This document shows, one piece after another, positions 52,765-60,948 of a stretch of DNA of 64,000 bases. Position numbers and translations under genes: made by a program. Below the pieces are notes generated by a model. That model was not told the origin of the DNA, made no database searches, and saw nothing but the letters and a program-made list of their open reading frames with translations. The stretch is from Thermopolyspora flexuosa (GTDB lineage Bacteria; Actinomycetota; Actinomycetes; Streptosporangiales; Streptosporangiaceae): assembly GCF_006716785.1 (NCBI RefSeq), contig NZ_VFPQ01000001.1, positions 992,001 through 1,056,000 of the forward strand. The letters run 5' to 3'. Within the stretch, counting starts at the first letter, position 1. Every line of letters begins with the position of its first letter.

Positions 52765-53754
52765 ATGGAACTCACGACACTCTGGTTCATCCTGATCGCC
52801 GTACTGTGGGCGGGCTACTTCCTGCTCGAGGGGTTCGACTTCGGCGTCGGCATCCTGCTCCCGGCCATCGGGCGGGACGAGGCCGACCGGCGCGCCCTGA
52901 TCGGCACGATCGGCCCGGTGTGGGACGGCAACGAGGTGTGGCTGCTGGTCGCGGGCGGCGCCACGTTCGCCGCGTTCCCCGAGTGGTACGCCACCCTGTT
53001 CTCCGGCTTCTACCTGCCGCTGTTCCTCATCCTGCTCGCGCTGATCGTGCGCGGGGTGGCGTTCGAGTACCGGCACCGCAGCGACGTGCCGTCCCGCTGG
53101 GACCACGCGATCTTCTGGGGCTCGCTCGTCCCGGCCTTCCTGTGGGGCGTGGCGTTCGCCAACATCCTGCGCGGCGTGCCACTCGACGCGAACCACGAGT
53201 ACACCGGCAACCTGCTCACCCTGCTCAACCCGTACGCGCTGCTCGGCGGCGTGGTGACGCTGGCGCTGTTCACCATGCACGGCGCGGTGTTCCTCGCCCT
53301 GAAGACCGGCGGTGAGCTGCGCGAGCGCGCGATCCGGGTCACCAAGATCGTCGGCCCGGTCACGCTCGTGGTCGGCGGCCTGTTCCTCGTCATCACCCAG
53401 CTCATGACCGGCACCACGGCCACCTGGGCGGGCGTGGTGATCGCCGCCGCCGGCCTCGCCGGGGCGATCGCCGCCACGCTGCGCGGCCGGGACGGCTGGG
53501 CGTTCACCGCGAACGCGGTCGCGATCGTGGTGATCACCTTCACCCTCTTCGGCAGCCTGTTCCCCGACGTGATGCCCGCGCTCGACCCGGCCAACAGCCT
53601 CACGGTGGAGAACGCGGCGTCCACGCCGTACACGCTCACCGTGATGACCTGGGTCGCGGCGATCTTCACGCCGATCGTGCTCGCCTACCAGGGCTGGACC
53701 TACTGGGTGTTCCGCAAGCGGCTCACCCGCCAGGAGGTGCCGGCCGGGTACTGA
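52765..53754 (+). CDS. cydB: cytochrome bd oxidase subunit II
   Basis: 329 residues with eight or nine helices. It has AGYFLLEGFDFGVGIL, GPVWDGNEVWLLVAGGATFAAFP (shared CydB motifs) and a C-terminal VLAYQGWTYWVFRKRL. It begins 11 nt after cydA with GAGGTGA upstream. Confidence 0.95.
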   Translation: MELTTLWFILIAVLWAGYFLLEGFDFGVGILLPAIGRDEADRRALIGTIGPVWDGNEVWLLVAGGATFAAFPEWYATLFSGFYLPLFLILLALIVRGVAFEYRHRSDVPSRWDHAIFWGSLVPAFLWGVAFANILRGVPLDANHEYTGNLLTLLNPYALLGGVVTLALFTMHGAVFLALKTGGELRERAIRVTKIVGPVTLVVGGLFLVITQLMTGTTATWAGVVIAAAGLAGAIAATLRGRDGWAFTANAVAIVVITFTLFGSLFPDVMPALDPANSLTVENAASTPYTLTVMTWVAAIFTPIVLAYQGWTYWVFRKRLTRQEVPAGY

Positions 53755-53850
53755 CGGGGGCCTGAACCGCACCGGAGTCACCGAGAACGCGTCGACCGGC
53801 GAAGACCCGCGGCAACGGAGCCGCGGACCGAGAGCAGAAGGGAGGGCGGC

Positions 53851-54411
53851 ATGGCCATCGGGGGGTCCACACGGGAGGCCGGACGCGAGCCCGCACGGCG
53901 GGACCGGCGACGGTACACACAGGTCAAGGACGTGATGGGACACGTCGCCATCGCCGTGATGGCGAACGCGACCTTCACCGACATCGTGGCGGCCCTCCGG
54001 CGGTTCAAGGTCGGCGCGGTCGCGGTCGTGGACGGGGAGCGGCGGGTGCTCGGCGTGGTGTCCGAGGACGACCTGCTGCTGCGCGAGGTGGAGGCCGCGC
54101 GGCAGGACGCCGCGGCGTACGACGGCGACGGCCGGGCGTACGACCGGCGCAAGGTGACCGGGACCATCGCCCTGGAGCTCATGACCAGCCCCGCGATCAC
54201 GGTGACCCGGGAGACCTCGGTGCGTGAGGCCGCCGCCCTCATGCACCACCACCGGATCAAACAGCTTCCGGTGATCAACCCGGAGAACGGGCGCATCGTC
54301 GGCACCGTCCACCAGTCCGACCTGCTGAAGGTACTCGAGGGCCACGACCGAGTCTCGAAGTGGGCCGAGACGGGTGCCGGCGAGCGCCCCGCCCCCGGGG
54401 AGGCGAGATGA
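53851..54411 (+). CDS. two-CBS-domain protein
   Basis: A protein of 186 residues with CBS motifs at about 24-80 (VKDVMGHVAIAVMANAT; VLGVVSEDDLLLREV) and 105-165 (ALELMTSPAITVTRETS; IVGTVHQSDLLKVLEG). Arg-rich N terminus. AGGGAGGGCGG precedes ATG 53851. It follows cydB by 96 nt and may be read through from it. Adenine-nucleotide sensing is expected. Its ATG-overlapping neighbour is doubtful. Confidence 0.82.
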   Translation: MAIGGSTREAGREPARRDRRRYTQVKDVMGHVAIAVMANATFTDIVAALRRFKVGAVAVVDGERRVLGVVSEDDLLLREVEAARQDAAAYDGDGRAYDRRKVTGTIALELMTSPAITVTRETSVREAAALMHHHRIKQLPVINPENGRIVGTVHQSDLLKVLEGHDRVSKWAETGAGERPAPGEAR

Positions 54412-54890
54412 CCCACCGCGGTGCCGGCGGCGAGCGCCACGCTCCGCCCACTCCCGTGAGCCTCGCCGCCGGCCCACCCGTGCGTGCCCACGCACACCCA
54501 CACCCGCACATCCGCGCGGTCCGCCGCGGCGGCGACCTGCCCCGCCCAGCAGGCCGTCGGCCGCGTACCGGAATCGGCGCCCGGGTCTGGCGCGGGATCG
54601 GGGCGATCCCGCTGAGCGGCCCGGAGCTTTCGGAGGGGCCGGCCGTTTCCGGCGCGACCACCGGCCAGGTGTCGACGGCGGGACCGCGCGGCGAGGGCAC
54701 GCCCGAGGTGACGGCAGCGGTGGCGGTGGCCGGGCCGCGCCCCGGCCCGCCGACCCGGCACCGGCCCACGCCGAGCCGGACGATCCTGTGCCGCCCGCCA
54801 CGGTACGGCGCGAGCGCGGCCCTTCACCTGCGGCGCGGGTGGGTGGAGGGAAGGGCCAACGCGCCGCCGGGCGGGCCGCGGCGGAGGTGA
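54408..54890 (+). CDS. doubtful Pro/Arg/Gly-rich hypothetical protein
   Basis: 160 residues from ATG 54408, which overlaps the CBS-gene stop (ATGA) and has GGGAGGCGAG upstream. It ends 15 nt before a strong terminator. In favour: coupling, ribosome site, terminator placement. Against: no recognisable fold, a low-complexity sequence with HAHPHPHIRA and many Pro/Arg, and open frames on the other strand. It could equally be untranslated 3' DNA. Confidence 0.3.
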   Translation: MTHRGAGGERHAPPTPVSLAAGPPVRAHAHPHPHIRAVRRGGDLPRPAGRRPRTGIGARVWRGIGAIPLSGPELSEGPAVSGATTGQVSTAGPRGEGTPEVTAAVAVAGPRPGPPTRHRPTPSRTILCRPPRYGASAALHLRRGWVEGRANAPPGGPRRR

Positions 54891-54905
54891 GCCCCGCGGT
54901 CCCGA

Positions 54906-54944
54906 GGGCCGTGCCCGTCGAGGGTGGCACGGCCCTTCGTCTTT
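54906..54944 (+). terminator. strong rho-independent terminator
   Basis: GGGCCGTGCC/GGCACGGCCC perfect 10-bp stem (54906-54915 with 54926-54935) followed by TTCGTCTTT. It ends the cydAB-CBS transcript. The 234 bp from here to 55178 hold no gene. Confidence 0.8.
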
Positions 54945-55178
54945 GCCGAGGCGCGGCGACGGCCGGCGAGGGGCCTCCAGGCCGTACCCGGGTCCCGACG
55001 GCGGTGGCGGCAGGGGTGAGACGGCGCGCGAACGCACCGGGCCGAGCCCGGGCGTACGCCGTACCGCCGGCGGCGGGGCACGGAACGGTGGCCGCGCAAA
55101 CAAAAAGGCCGCGGACAGCGGTGCGGGGCGGCTGCGTGGCCGCCCCACATCACCGGTGCGCGGTCAGGTCGCGACGGG

Positions 55179-55892
55179 TCAGGCGCCGCCCCACACCGGG
55201 ACGGTCTCCGCGGCGGTGTCGTCCTCGATGAAGGTGAGCTCGTTCACCACGGCCACCACGCCGTCGAGGTTCTCGGTGAGCCGGGCGGCGGCGAGGGCCT
55301 CGCTCTTGCGCAGGAACTCACCGCGCAGCGTCACCACGCCCTGGTTCACCTCGACGTCGATCAGGTTCGGGACCGTGCCGAGCGCCTGCCGGATCACGTC
55401 CTCGCGGACCTCCTCGGCGATCTCCGCGTCGGTGCGGACGAACACGCGGATGAGGTCGCGGCGGCTGACGATGCCGAGCAGCCTGCCGTCCTCGTCCACC
55501 ACCGGCAGCCGCTTCACGCCGTACCGGTCCATGTCCCGGGCGGCGACCACGACCGGGGTGTTCGGGGTGGTGGTGTACGCGGGGGAGGTCATCAGCTCGC
55601 GGGCGGTGGTCGCCCCGGCCTTGCGGCGGGTGTCGCCCTCGCTGCCGAGGCGGTGGCGGAGCCGGGCGGTGAGCGGGGGCCGGTAGCCCTCGCGGTGGTA
55701 GCGCTCCTTGAACTCCTCCTTGTGCAGCAGGTCGGCCTCGGAGACCACGCCGACCACGCGGCCCGCGGCGTCGAGCACCGGCATGCCGCTGACCCCGCGG
55801 TCGATGAGGAGCCGGGCCACCTCCCGGAAGGGGGCGTCCTCCGGTACGGACACCACGTCGGTGGTCATGACGTCCTGGACTCTGGTACGCAT
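55179..55892 (-). CDS. CBS-pair plus BON-domain protein
   Basis: A protein of 237 residues. CBS1 at about 4-65 (VQDVMTTDVVSVPEDAPF; VVGVVSEADLLHKEEF), CBS2 at about 95-150 (ARELMTSPAYTTTPNTP; LLGIVSRRDLIRVFV) and a BON domain at 155-225 (IDVEVNQGVVTLRGEFLRKS). BON binds membranes or protein partners. GGAGG is placed before ATG 55892. Paralogous to the next minus-strand gene; the pair looks like a tandem duplication. Box GGGCCGAAGGTCCC lies upstream. Confidence 0.85.
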   Translation of the reverse strand: MRTRVQDVMTTDVVSVPEDAPFREVARLLIDRGVSGMPVLDAAGRVVGVVSEADLLHKEEFKERYHREGYRPPLTARLRHRLGSEGDTRRKAGATTARELMTSPAYTTTPNTPVVVAARDMDRYGVKRLPVVDEDGRLLGIVSRRDLIRVFVRTDAEIAEEVREDVIRQALGTVPNLIDVEVNQGVVTLRGEFLRKSEALAAARLTENLDGVVAVVNELTFIEDDTAAETVPVWGGA

Positions 55893-55966
55893 CTGGTGCC
55901 TCCTGACGGCGGGGGAATGGATCGCCTCACGCTCGCGACGGTAGGTGGGGCCGCCGGTGCCGATCA

Positions 55967-55980
55967 GGGCCGAAGGTCCC
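55967..55980 (-). promoter_or_regulatory. DosR/DevR-like box
   Basis: GGGCCGAAGGTCCC, identical to 8637-8650, is centred about 81 nt before ATG 55892. GGGCCGCCGGTGCC (55948-55961) may be a weak partner. Confidence 0.65.
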
Positions 55981-56001
55981 GCCGGCCGGGGACGCCCGAC
56001 C

Positions 56002-56694
56002 TCACAACCGGTCGTCGACGTCCCAGGTGAGCTTGTCGATGACGTCGACGACGCCGTTCACCCGGCCGACCATGCGGACCGCGATCTGCGCCTCGCTGCG
56101 CCGGTCGACGTGGCCGCGCAGCGTCACCACGCCGTGGTCGACCTCGACCTCGATGTCGACGTTGTCCAGCCACAGCCCGCGGTCGAGCACCTCCTCGCGG
56201 ATCTCGCGGGCGAGGTCGGCGTCGTCGCGCACGAACACCTTGAGCAGGTCGTGGCGGCTGACGACGCCCGCCAGCCGGCCCTCCTCGTCGACGACGGGCA
56301 GCCGCTTGACGCCGTGCTCCTCCATCTTCCGCACCGCGGTGGTCATCGTGGTGGTGGGCGTCACGGTCACGGCCGGGGTGGTCATCAGCTCGCCGGCGAC
56401 CTCGCCACGGGCCTTGCGCTCGGCCGTGGAGACGCCGCCCTCCTCGCTGAGCCTGCGGCGCAGCCGCGCCCGCAGCGGCGGCTGGTAGCCCTCCTGGTAG
56501 TACTGCTCCCGGAACTCCTCCTTGTGGAGCAGGTCGGCCTCGGAGACGACGCCCACGACGTGACCCGTGTCGTCGACGACGGGCACGGCGCTGACGCCCC
56601 GTGAGATGAGCAGTTCGGCGACGTCCTTGAACGGGGTGTCGGCGTGCACGGACGCGACGTCCCTGGTCATCACGTCCTTCACCTTCACGCGCAT
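56002..56694 (-). CDS. CBS-pair plus BON-domain protein
   Basis: A protein of 230 residues with the same domain order as 55179-55892 (VKDVMTRDVASVHADTPF; VVGVVSEADLLHKEEFREQY; AGVVSRHDLLKVFVRDD; BON IEVEVDHGVVTLRGHVDRRS). AAGGAGCA precedes ATG 56694. Two boxes with 22-bp phase lie 104-126 nt upstream. Likely an energy-status sensor; targets unknown. Confidence 0.85.
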   Translation of the reverse strand: MRVKVKDVMTRDVASVHADTPFKDVAELLISRGVSAVPVVDDTGHVVGVVSEADLLHKEEFREQYYQEGYQPPLRARLRRRLSEEGGVSTAERKARGEVAGELMTTPAVTVTPTTTMTTAVRKMEEHGVKRLPVVDEEGRLAGVVSRHDLLKVFVRDDADLAREIREEVLDRGLWLDNVDIEVEVDHGVVTLRGHVDRRSEAQIAVRMVGRVNGVVDVIDKLTWDVDDRL

Positions 56695-56791
56695 GGCGTG
56701 CTCCTTTCGCGTCGCACGAGCCGCTGCGCCGTACCGGGCGGGCTCCCACTTTCTATGCCTCTATCCCACCGTGCGGGGAAAAGGGAATGAA

Positions 56792-56827
56792 TGGGCATAA
56801 GTCCCTCGATCTTGGGCCTTTGGGCTG
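56792..56827 (-). promoter_or_regulatory. paired degenerate DosR/DevR-like boxes
   Basis: TGGGCATAAGTCCC (56792-56805) and GGGCCTTTGGGCTG (56814-56827), centres 22 bp apart, lie upstream of the CBS-BON gene in a 336-bp divergent region. Confidence 0.55.
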
Positions 56828-56958
56828 AATTGGTGGTTTCTGTGGACCCACGCCACAGCCCCGGTGCCGGCGGCGGTGGCGGCGCGCCCCGGGCGCGGTC
56901 GCGCCGCCCGAAACCCGTGGCCGGGGCAGATGACGGCACGTTTCCGCGCGGCGACCGA

Positions 56959-56972
56959 GGGTCCAAGGTCCC
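56959..56972 (+). promoter_or_regulatory. DosR/DevR-like box upstream of the P1B ATPase
   Basis: GGGTCCAAGGTCCC differs from the perfect dyad at one position. It is centred about 65 nt before ATG 57031. Confidence 0.7.
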
Positions 56973-57030
56973 GCCGGATGATGCCCTTCGGCCGGATCCG
57001 TGGACCGTCTCCGACTGATCTGCTGGAACC

Positions 57031-59340
57031 ATGAAGGACCGCTGGACCACCGTCCTGCTCGTGCTCACCGCAGGGGCGCTGCTCGGCGGCGGCGCCGCCT
57101 ATCTGCTCGGCGCGGTGGGCGTCGCGCACGCGCTGTGGATCGCCGGCACCGCGGTCGCGCTGGTGCCCGCGGTCTGGTGGGTGGTCGAGGCGGTACGCGA
57201 GGGCCGCCTCGGCGTGGACGCGATCGCCGTGCTCGCCCTCGGCGGCTCCCTCGCGGTCGGCGAGTACTTCGCGGGCGCCGTGATCGGCGTCATGCTCGCC
57301 TCCGGCCGCGCCCTGGAGGACTACGCGCTGCGCCGCGCCCGCCGCGACCTCACCGCGCTCTACGAACGCGCCCCGCGCACCGCCCGCCGCTACCGGGGCG
57401 GCCCGGGCGGCCCGTTCGACGGCGGCGTGGAGACCGTGCCGGTGGACGCGGTGCGCCGCGGCGACGCGCTGCTCGTCCCCGCCGGGGAGATCGTCCCGGT
57501 GGACGGCGTGATCCGGGAGGGTACGGCACTGCTCGACGAGTCGGCCCTCACCGGCGAGTCCGTGCCGGTCGAGCGCGGCGCGGGGGAGAGCGTGCGCAGC
57601 GGCGTGGTCAACGCGGGCAGGCCGTTCGACCTCGTCGCCACCGGCACCGCCGAGGAGAGCACGTACGCGGGCGTGGTCCGGCTCGCCCGCGAGACCGCGG
57701 CCGGGAGCGCCCCGGTGGTCCGGCTCGCCGACCGGTACGCCGCGATCTTCCTCCCCGCCACCCTGCTGCTCGCCGGAGCGGCCTGGCTGTGGTCCGGGGA
57801 GGCCGTGCGGGCCGTGGCCGTGCTCGTCGTCGCCACGCCCTGCCCACTGTTGCTCGCCGCCCCCGCCGCGATCGCGGCCGGCCTGTCCCGGGCCGCCCGC
57901 CACGGAGTGATCGCCAAGGGTGGCGGCGCGCTGGAGACGCTCGGCCACGCCCGCACCCTCGTGCTCGACAAGACCGGCACGCTCACCACCGGCCACCCCC
58001 AGGTGGTCGAGGTGGTGCCCGCGCCCGGCCACGACCCCGACGAGGTGCTCGCCCTCGCCGCCGCGGTCGACCAGGTCTCCTCGCACGTGCTCGCCCACGC
58101 GATCGTGCGCGCCGCGGCCGAGCGCGGGCTCGCCCTCGGCCGGCCGTACGGCGTGCACGAGGAGGCCGGGCTCGGCACCGAGGGCATGGTCGGCGAGCAC
58201 GCGGTGCGGGTCGGCAAGGCGCTCGGCACCCGGCCCGGCTGGGAGCGGGCCCAGCGCTCCCGGGCCGCCCTCGACGGCGCGATGACGGTGTTCGTCGCGG
58301 TCGACGGCGACACCGCCGGGGTGATCCTGCTGCGCGACACGGTCCGCCCCGACGCGCCGCGCACGCTGCGCCGGCTGCGCCGGGCCGGGATCGAGCGGGT
58401 GGTGATGCTCACCGGCGACCGCGCCGACGTCGCCGAGAGCGTCGCCACCGTGCTCAACATCGACCGGGTGCTCGCCGAGCGGCCGCCCGCGGAGAAGGTG
58501 GAGGCGGTGCGCGAGGAGGCCGCGCGGGCCGTGACGGTGATGGTCGGCGACGGGATCAACGACGCGCCCGCGCTCACCGCCGCCCAGGTCGGGGTGGCGA
58601 TGGGCGCCCGCGGCGCGGCCGCCTCCAGCCAGGCCGCCGACATCGTGCTCATGGGCGACCGCATCGACCACCTCGCCGACGCGATGGACGTCGCGCGCCG
58701 CTCCCGCCGGATCGCGGTGCAGAGCGCCGCCGCGGGCATGGCGCTGTCGGTCGCCGCGATGATCGTGGCCGCGGCCGGGCTGCTGCCCCCGGCGGCCGGG
58801 GCGCTGGTGCAGGAGGCGATCGACGTCGCGGTGATCCTCAACGCGCTGCGCGCGCTGCGCCCGGGCCGGGGCACCGGCACGCCGATCGACGAGCCCACCG
58901 AGCGCATGCTGCGCGCGTTCGAGGAGGAGCACCGCGAGCTGCGCCCGCCGCTGGAGACGCTGCGCGAGGTCGCCGACCGGCTCGGCGGCGACCCGCCCGA
59001 GGTGGTGCTCCCGCGGCTGCGCCGGGTGCACCGCTTCCTCACCGAGGAGCTGCTGCCGCACGAGCGCGACGAGGAGCGGCGGCTCTACCCGGCGGTCGGC
59101 CGCCTGCTCGGCGGCTCCGAGGTGACCGCGACGATGAGCAGGGCGCACGCCGAGATCGAGCGGCTCGTCGCCCGGCTCGGCCGCCACCTCGCGCTCGCCG
59201 AGGAGACCGGGCTGCGGCCCGACCGGATCGACGACCTGCGCGCCTGCCTGTACGGCCTGCACGCCGTACTCAACCTGCACTTCACCCAGGAGGAGGAGGC
59301 GTACTTCTCCCTCGCCCGGCACGACCGGTTCGTGAGCTGA
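57031..59340 (+). CDS. P1B-type metal ATPase with C-terminal hemerythrin-like domain (P1B-5 type)
   Basis: A protein of 769 residues. P-type ATPase core: TGES in ALTGESVPVE, metal-site ATPCPLLLAAP (Cys271), DKTGTLTTG with phospho-Asp313, MLTGDRADVAE, and GDGINDAPALTAA. The last helix carries LVQEAIDVAVILNALR. No N-terminal metal-binding domain. Residues about 625-765 form a hemerythrin-like bundle: EEEHRE (His634), LPHERDEERRLYP (His677), a His in RAHAEIE, and LHFTQEEEAYF (His750), enough for a di-iron site. TPCP plus Q-E-x-x-D and a hemerythrin tail define P1B-5 ATPases linked to Fe, Ni or Co export. The di-iron site could make transport O2- or iron-responsive (inference). A box is 65 nt upstream. 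Confidence 0.87.
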   Translation: MKDRWTTVLLVLTAGALLGGGAAYLLGAVGVAHALWIAGTAVALVPAVWWVVEAVREGRLGVDAIAVLALGGSLAVGEYFAGAVIGVMLASGRALEDYALRRARRDLTALYERAPRTARRYRGGPGGPFDGGVETVPVDAVRRGDALLVPAGEIVPVDGVIREGTALLDESALTGESVPVERGAGESVRSGVVNAGRPFDLVATGTAEESTYAGVVRLARETAAGSAPVVRLADRYAAIFLPATLLLAGAAWLWSGEAVRAVAVLVVATPCPLLLAAPAAIAAGLSRAARHGVIAKGGGALETLGHARTLVLDKTGTLTTGHPQVVEVVPAPGHDPDEVLALAAAVDQVSSHVLAHAIVRAAAERGLALGRPYGVHEEAGLGTEGMVGEHAVRVGKALGTRPGWERAQRSRAALDGAMTVFVAVDGDTAGVILLRDTVRPDAPRTLRRLRRAGIERVVMLTGDRADVAESVATVLNIDRVLAERPPAEKVEAVREEAARAVTVMVGDGINDAPALTAAQVGVAMGARGAAASSQAADIVLMGDRIDHLADAMDVARRSRRIAVQSAAAGMALSVAAMIVAAAGLLPPAAGALVQEAIDVAVILNALRALRPGRGTGTPIDEPTERMLRAFEEEHRELRPPLETLREVADRLGGDPPEVVLPRLRRVHRFLTEELLPHERDEERRLYPAVGRLLGGSEVTATMSRAHAEIERLVARLGRHLALAEETGLRPDRIDDLRACLYGLHAVLNLHFTQEEEAYFSLARHDRFVS

Positions 59341-59426
59341 CCGCACGCCCGGGGCGCGCGGTGCACCGCCGGGCCGCGGGTACACGTGCAGGTACGCGCA
59401 ACCCCGATGCCGGCAAGGAGAACCCT

Positions 59427-59663
59427 GTGAGCGCAGAGAACCTCGATCTGGCCGCGATCGCGCGCCGGATCGCCGACAACGCACCGAACGGGTCGCTCGA
59501 GCAGGCGGCGGCGGGCTCGGTCGCGGTGACCTGCGCGACCACCCGGACCCTGGCCGAGGCCCGGTCCGTGCTCGCGGGCGTCACCCCCGAGAACGTACGG
59601 CGCGCCGCGCTCGAGCTGCTCGACCGCCTCGAGGCCGGGGAGCGGGACGACGCCGCCGGATAG
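59427..59663 (+). CDS. small helical hypothetical protein
   Basis: A protein of 78 residues from GTG 59427 with AAGGAG 7 nt upstream. Mostly helical with LDLAAIARRIADNAPNGSLE at the N terminus and NVRRAALELLDRLEAGERDD near the end. Family not recognised. It follows the P1B ATPase by 86 nt and ends before a terminator, so probably belongs to that transcript. Confidence 0.6.
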   Translation: MSAENLDLAAIARRIADNAPNGSLEQAAAGSVAVTCATTRTLAEARSVLAGVTPENVRRAALELLDRLEAGERDDAAG

Positions 59664-59697
59664 CCTTCCGGGTTCCCGCCCGATGACCTGCGCCCCA

Positions 59698-59730
59698 GGC
59701 GTGTGACAGAACTCACACGCCACTTTTTCC
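59698..59730 (+). terminator. rho-independent terminator, also fits a CRP consensus
   Basis: GGCGTGTGA/TCACACGCC stem with a 6-nt loop is followed by ACTTTTTCCT, typical of a terminator. The same bases read TGTGACAGAACTCACA, an exact TGTGA-N6-TCACA site, 107 nt before the next gene. Terminator is the simpler reading. Confidence 0.7.
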
Positions 59731-59820
59731 TCTCCTGAAGCAGCAGTCACCGGCCCTTCGCCGTCCCTGGGAGGTGAACGGGCGGTCATGGTGATCGCCT
59801 TGCACGGGGAGGAATCTTCA

Positions 59821-60666
59821 ATGAAGCGCATAACCGCAGGGGCACTCGCCGCCGCCGTCGGCGCGTCGGTGCTCCTGATCTCCGGTCCGGCCTACGCCGA
59901 CCGCCGTACCGACCTGAAGGTCGACCTCACCAAGATCGAGCCGAACCCGGTCCAGGTGAAGAGGGGCGAGGCGACCTCGGTCACGTTCGACGTCGTCAGC
60001 AAGGGCGCCGCCCGCGTCGAGGTGAGCCTCAAGCCGCTCGGCCGCAAGTACGTCCGGTTCACCCCGAAGGTGGCGAACGCCGCCCCGGCGGGGAACGGCG
60101 CCGCGGCGCAGGCCAAGGAGGAGGAGGAGGCCAGGCAGACCGGCAGGCCGGGTGACGGGCGGCGCGGCCACGGGCGTCCGGACCTCAAGCCGGACCTGAC
60201 CCGGTTCGTCGCCCAGTTCACCGCGAAGGACCCGGCCGGCAAGTGGCTGGCGACCGCGGTCGCGTTCGACCGGTCCGGCAAGAAGGTGTCCGACGCGGAG
60301 ACCTTCACCGTCGAGCTGGTCAAGACCAAGTTCGGCACCAAGATCGTGGAGTTCGGCGCGTACCCGAACAAGGTGCGCAAGGGCAAGCCGGTGTTCCTCC
60401 GCGGCCGCCTGATCGCCGAGGACAAGCGCGTCAAGGGCTACGCGGACCAGGAGGTCGACATCCTCTACCGCAAGGACGGCCGGGCCCGCTGGCGCAAGCT
60501 CGGCGAGGCCGAGACCAACCGCTTCGGCGTGTTCCGGGCCTCGGTGAAGGCCTACAGCAGCGGCCAGTACAAGGCCGTGTTCGCGGGCAACGACGACGCC
60601 AACCCCTCCGAGAGCGACGTCGTGCGCGTGCGCGTCAAGCGCGGCTTCCACCACTTCCACCGGTAA
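59821..60666 (+). CDS. secreted protein with Ig-like repeats
   Basis: A protein of 281 residues. Signal peptide MKRITAGALAAAVGASVLLI with a cleavage site after AYA (about residue 30). Two beta-rich halves: VDLTKIEPNPVQVKRGEATS (about 35-85) and FGAYPNKVRKGKPVFLRGRL (about 170-275), joined by a charged linker (EEEEARQTGRPGDGRRGHGR). The second half resembles Ig-like extracellular repeats (YADQEVDILYRKDG; YSSGQYKAVFAG). GGGGAGGAA precedes ATG 59821. No catalytic motif; it is likely cell-wall associated or extracellular. Ends His-rich (FHHFHR). Confidence 0.8.
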   Translation: MKRITAGALAAAVGASVLLISGPAYADRRTDLKVDLTKIEPNPVQVKRGEATSVTFDVVSKGAARVEVSLKPLGRKYVRFTPKVANAAPAGNGAAAQAKEEEEARQTGRPGDGRRGHGRPDLKPDLTRFVAQFTAKDPAGKWLATAVAFDRSGKKVSDAETFTVELVKTKFGTKIVEFGAYPNKVRKGKPVFLRGRLIAEDKRVKGYADQEVDILYRKDGRARWRKLGEAETNRFGVFRASVKAYSSGQYKAVFAGNDDANPSESDVVRVRVKRGFHHFHR

Positions 60667-60766
60667 GCCGCGCGCGTCGGGCGCCCCTCCTTCCCTCCGG
60701 ACCGGTTCGGGCCGTACGGCGACAGGCCGTCGTGTCCCGGCCGGCTTTCACGGTCTGGTCGCACAC

Positions 60767-60809
60767 CAGGAGGCCGCCCGGCCCCTACCCGGGGCCGGGC
60801 GGCCTCCTG
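60767..60809. terminator. 19-bp perfect hairpin between convergent genes
   Basis: Arms 60767-60785 and 60791-60809 are exact complements around a 5-nt loop. No T tract. It is shared by the secreted-protein gene and the kinase gene. Confidence 0.75.
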
Positions 60810-60948
60810 CATCCCCGGCCCGAACACCGGTCGTGCGATCCGGTCCTCATCTCTCGCCGGGAGGTACGGCGGCCGCACGGGCCGGGTTCAGCCTGCGGGC
60901 AAGATTTTTTCCCGGTGTTTTCCGCGGGCCGATCGGCCCGGGCGGGAC

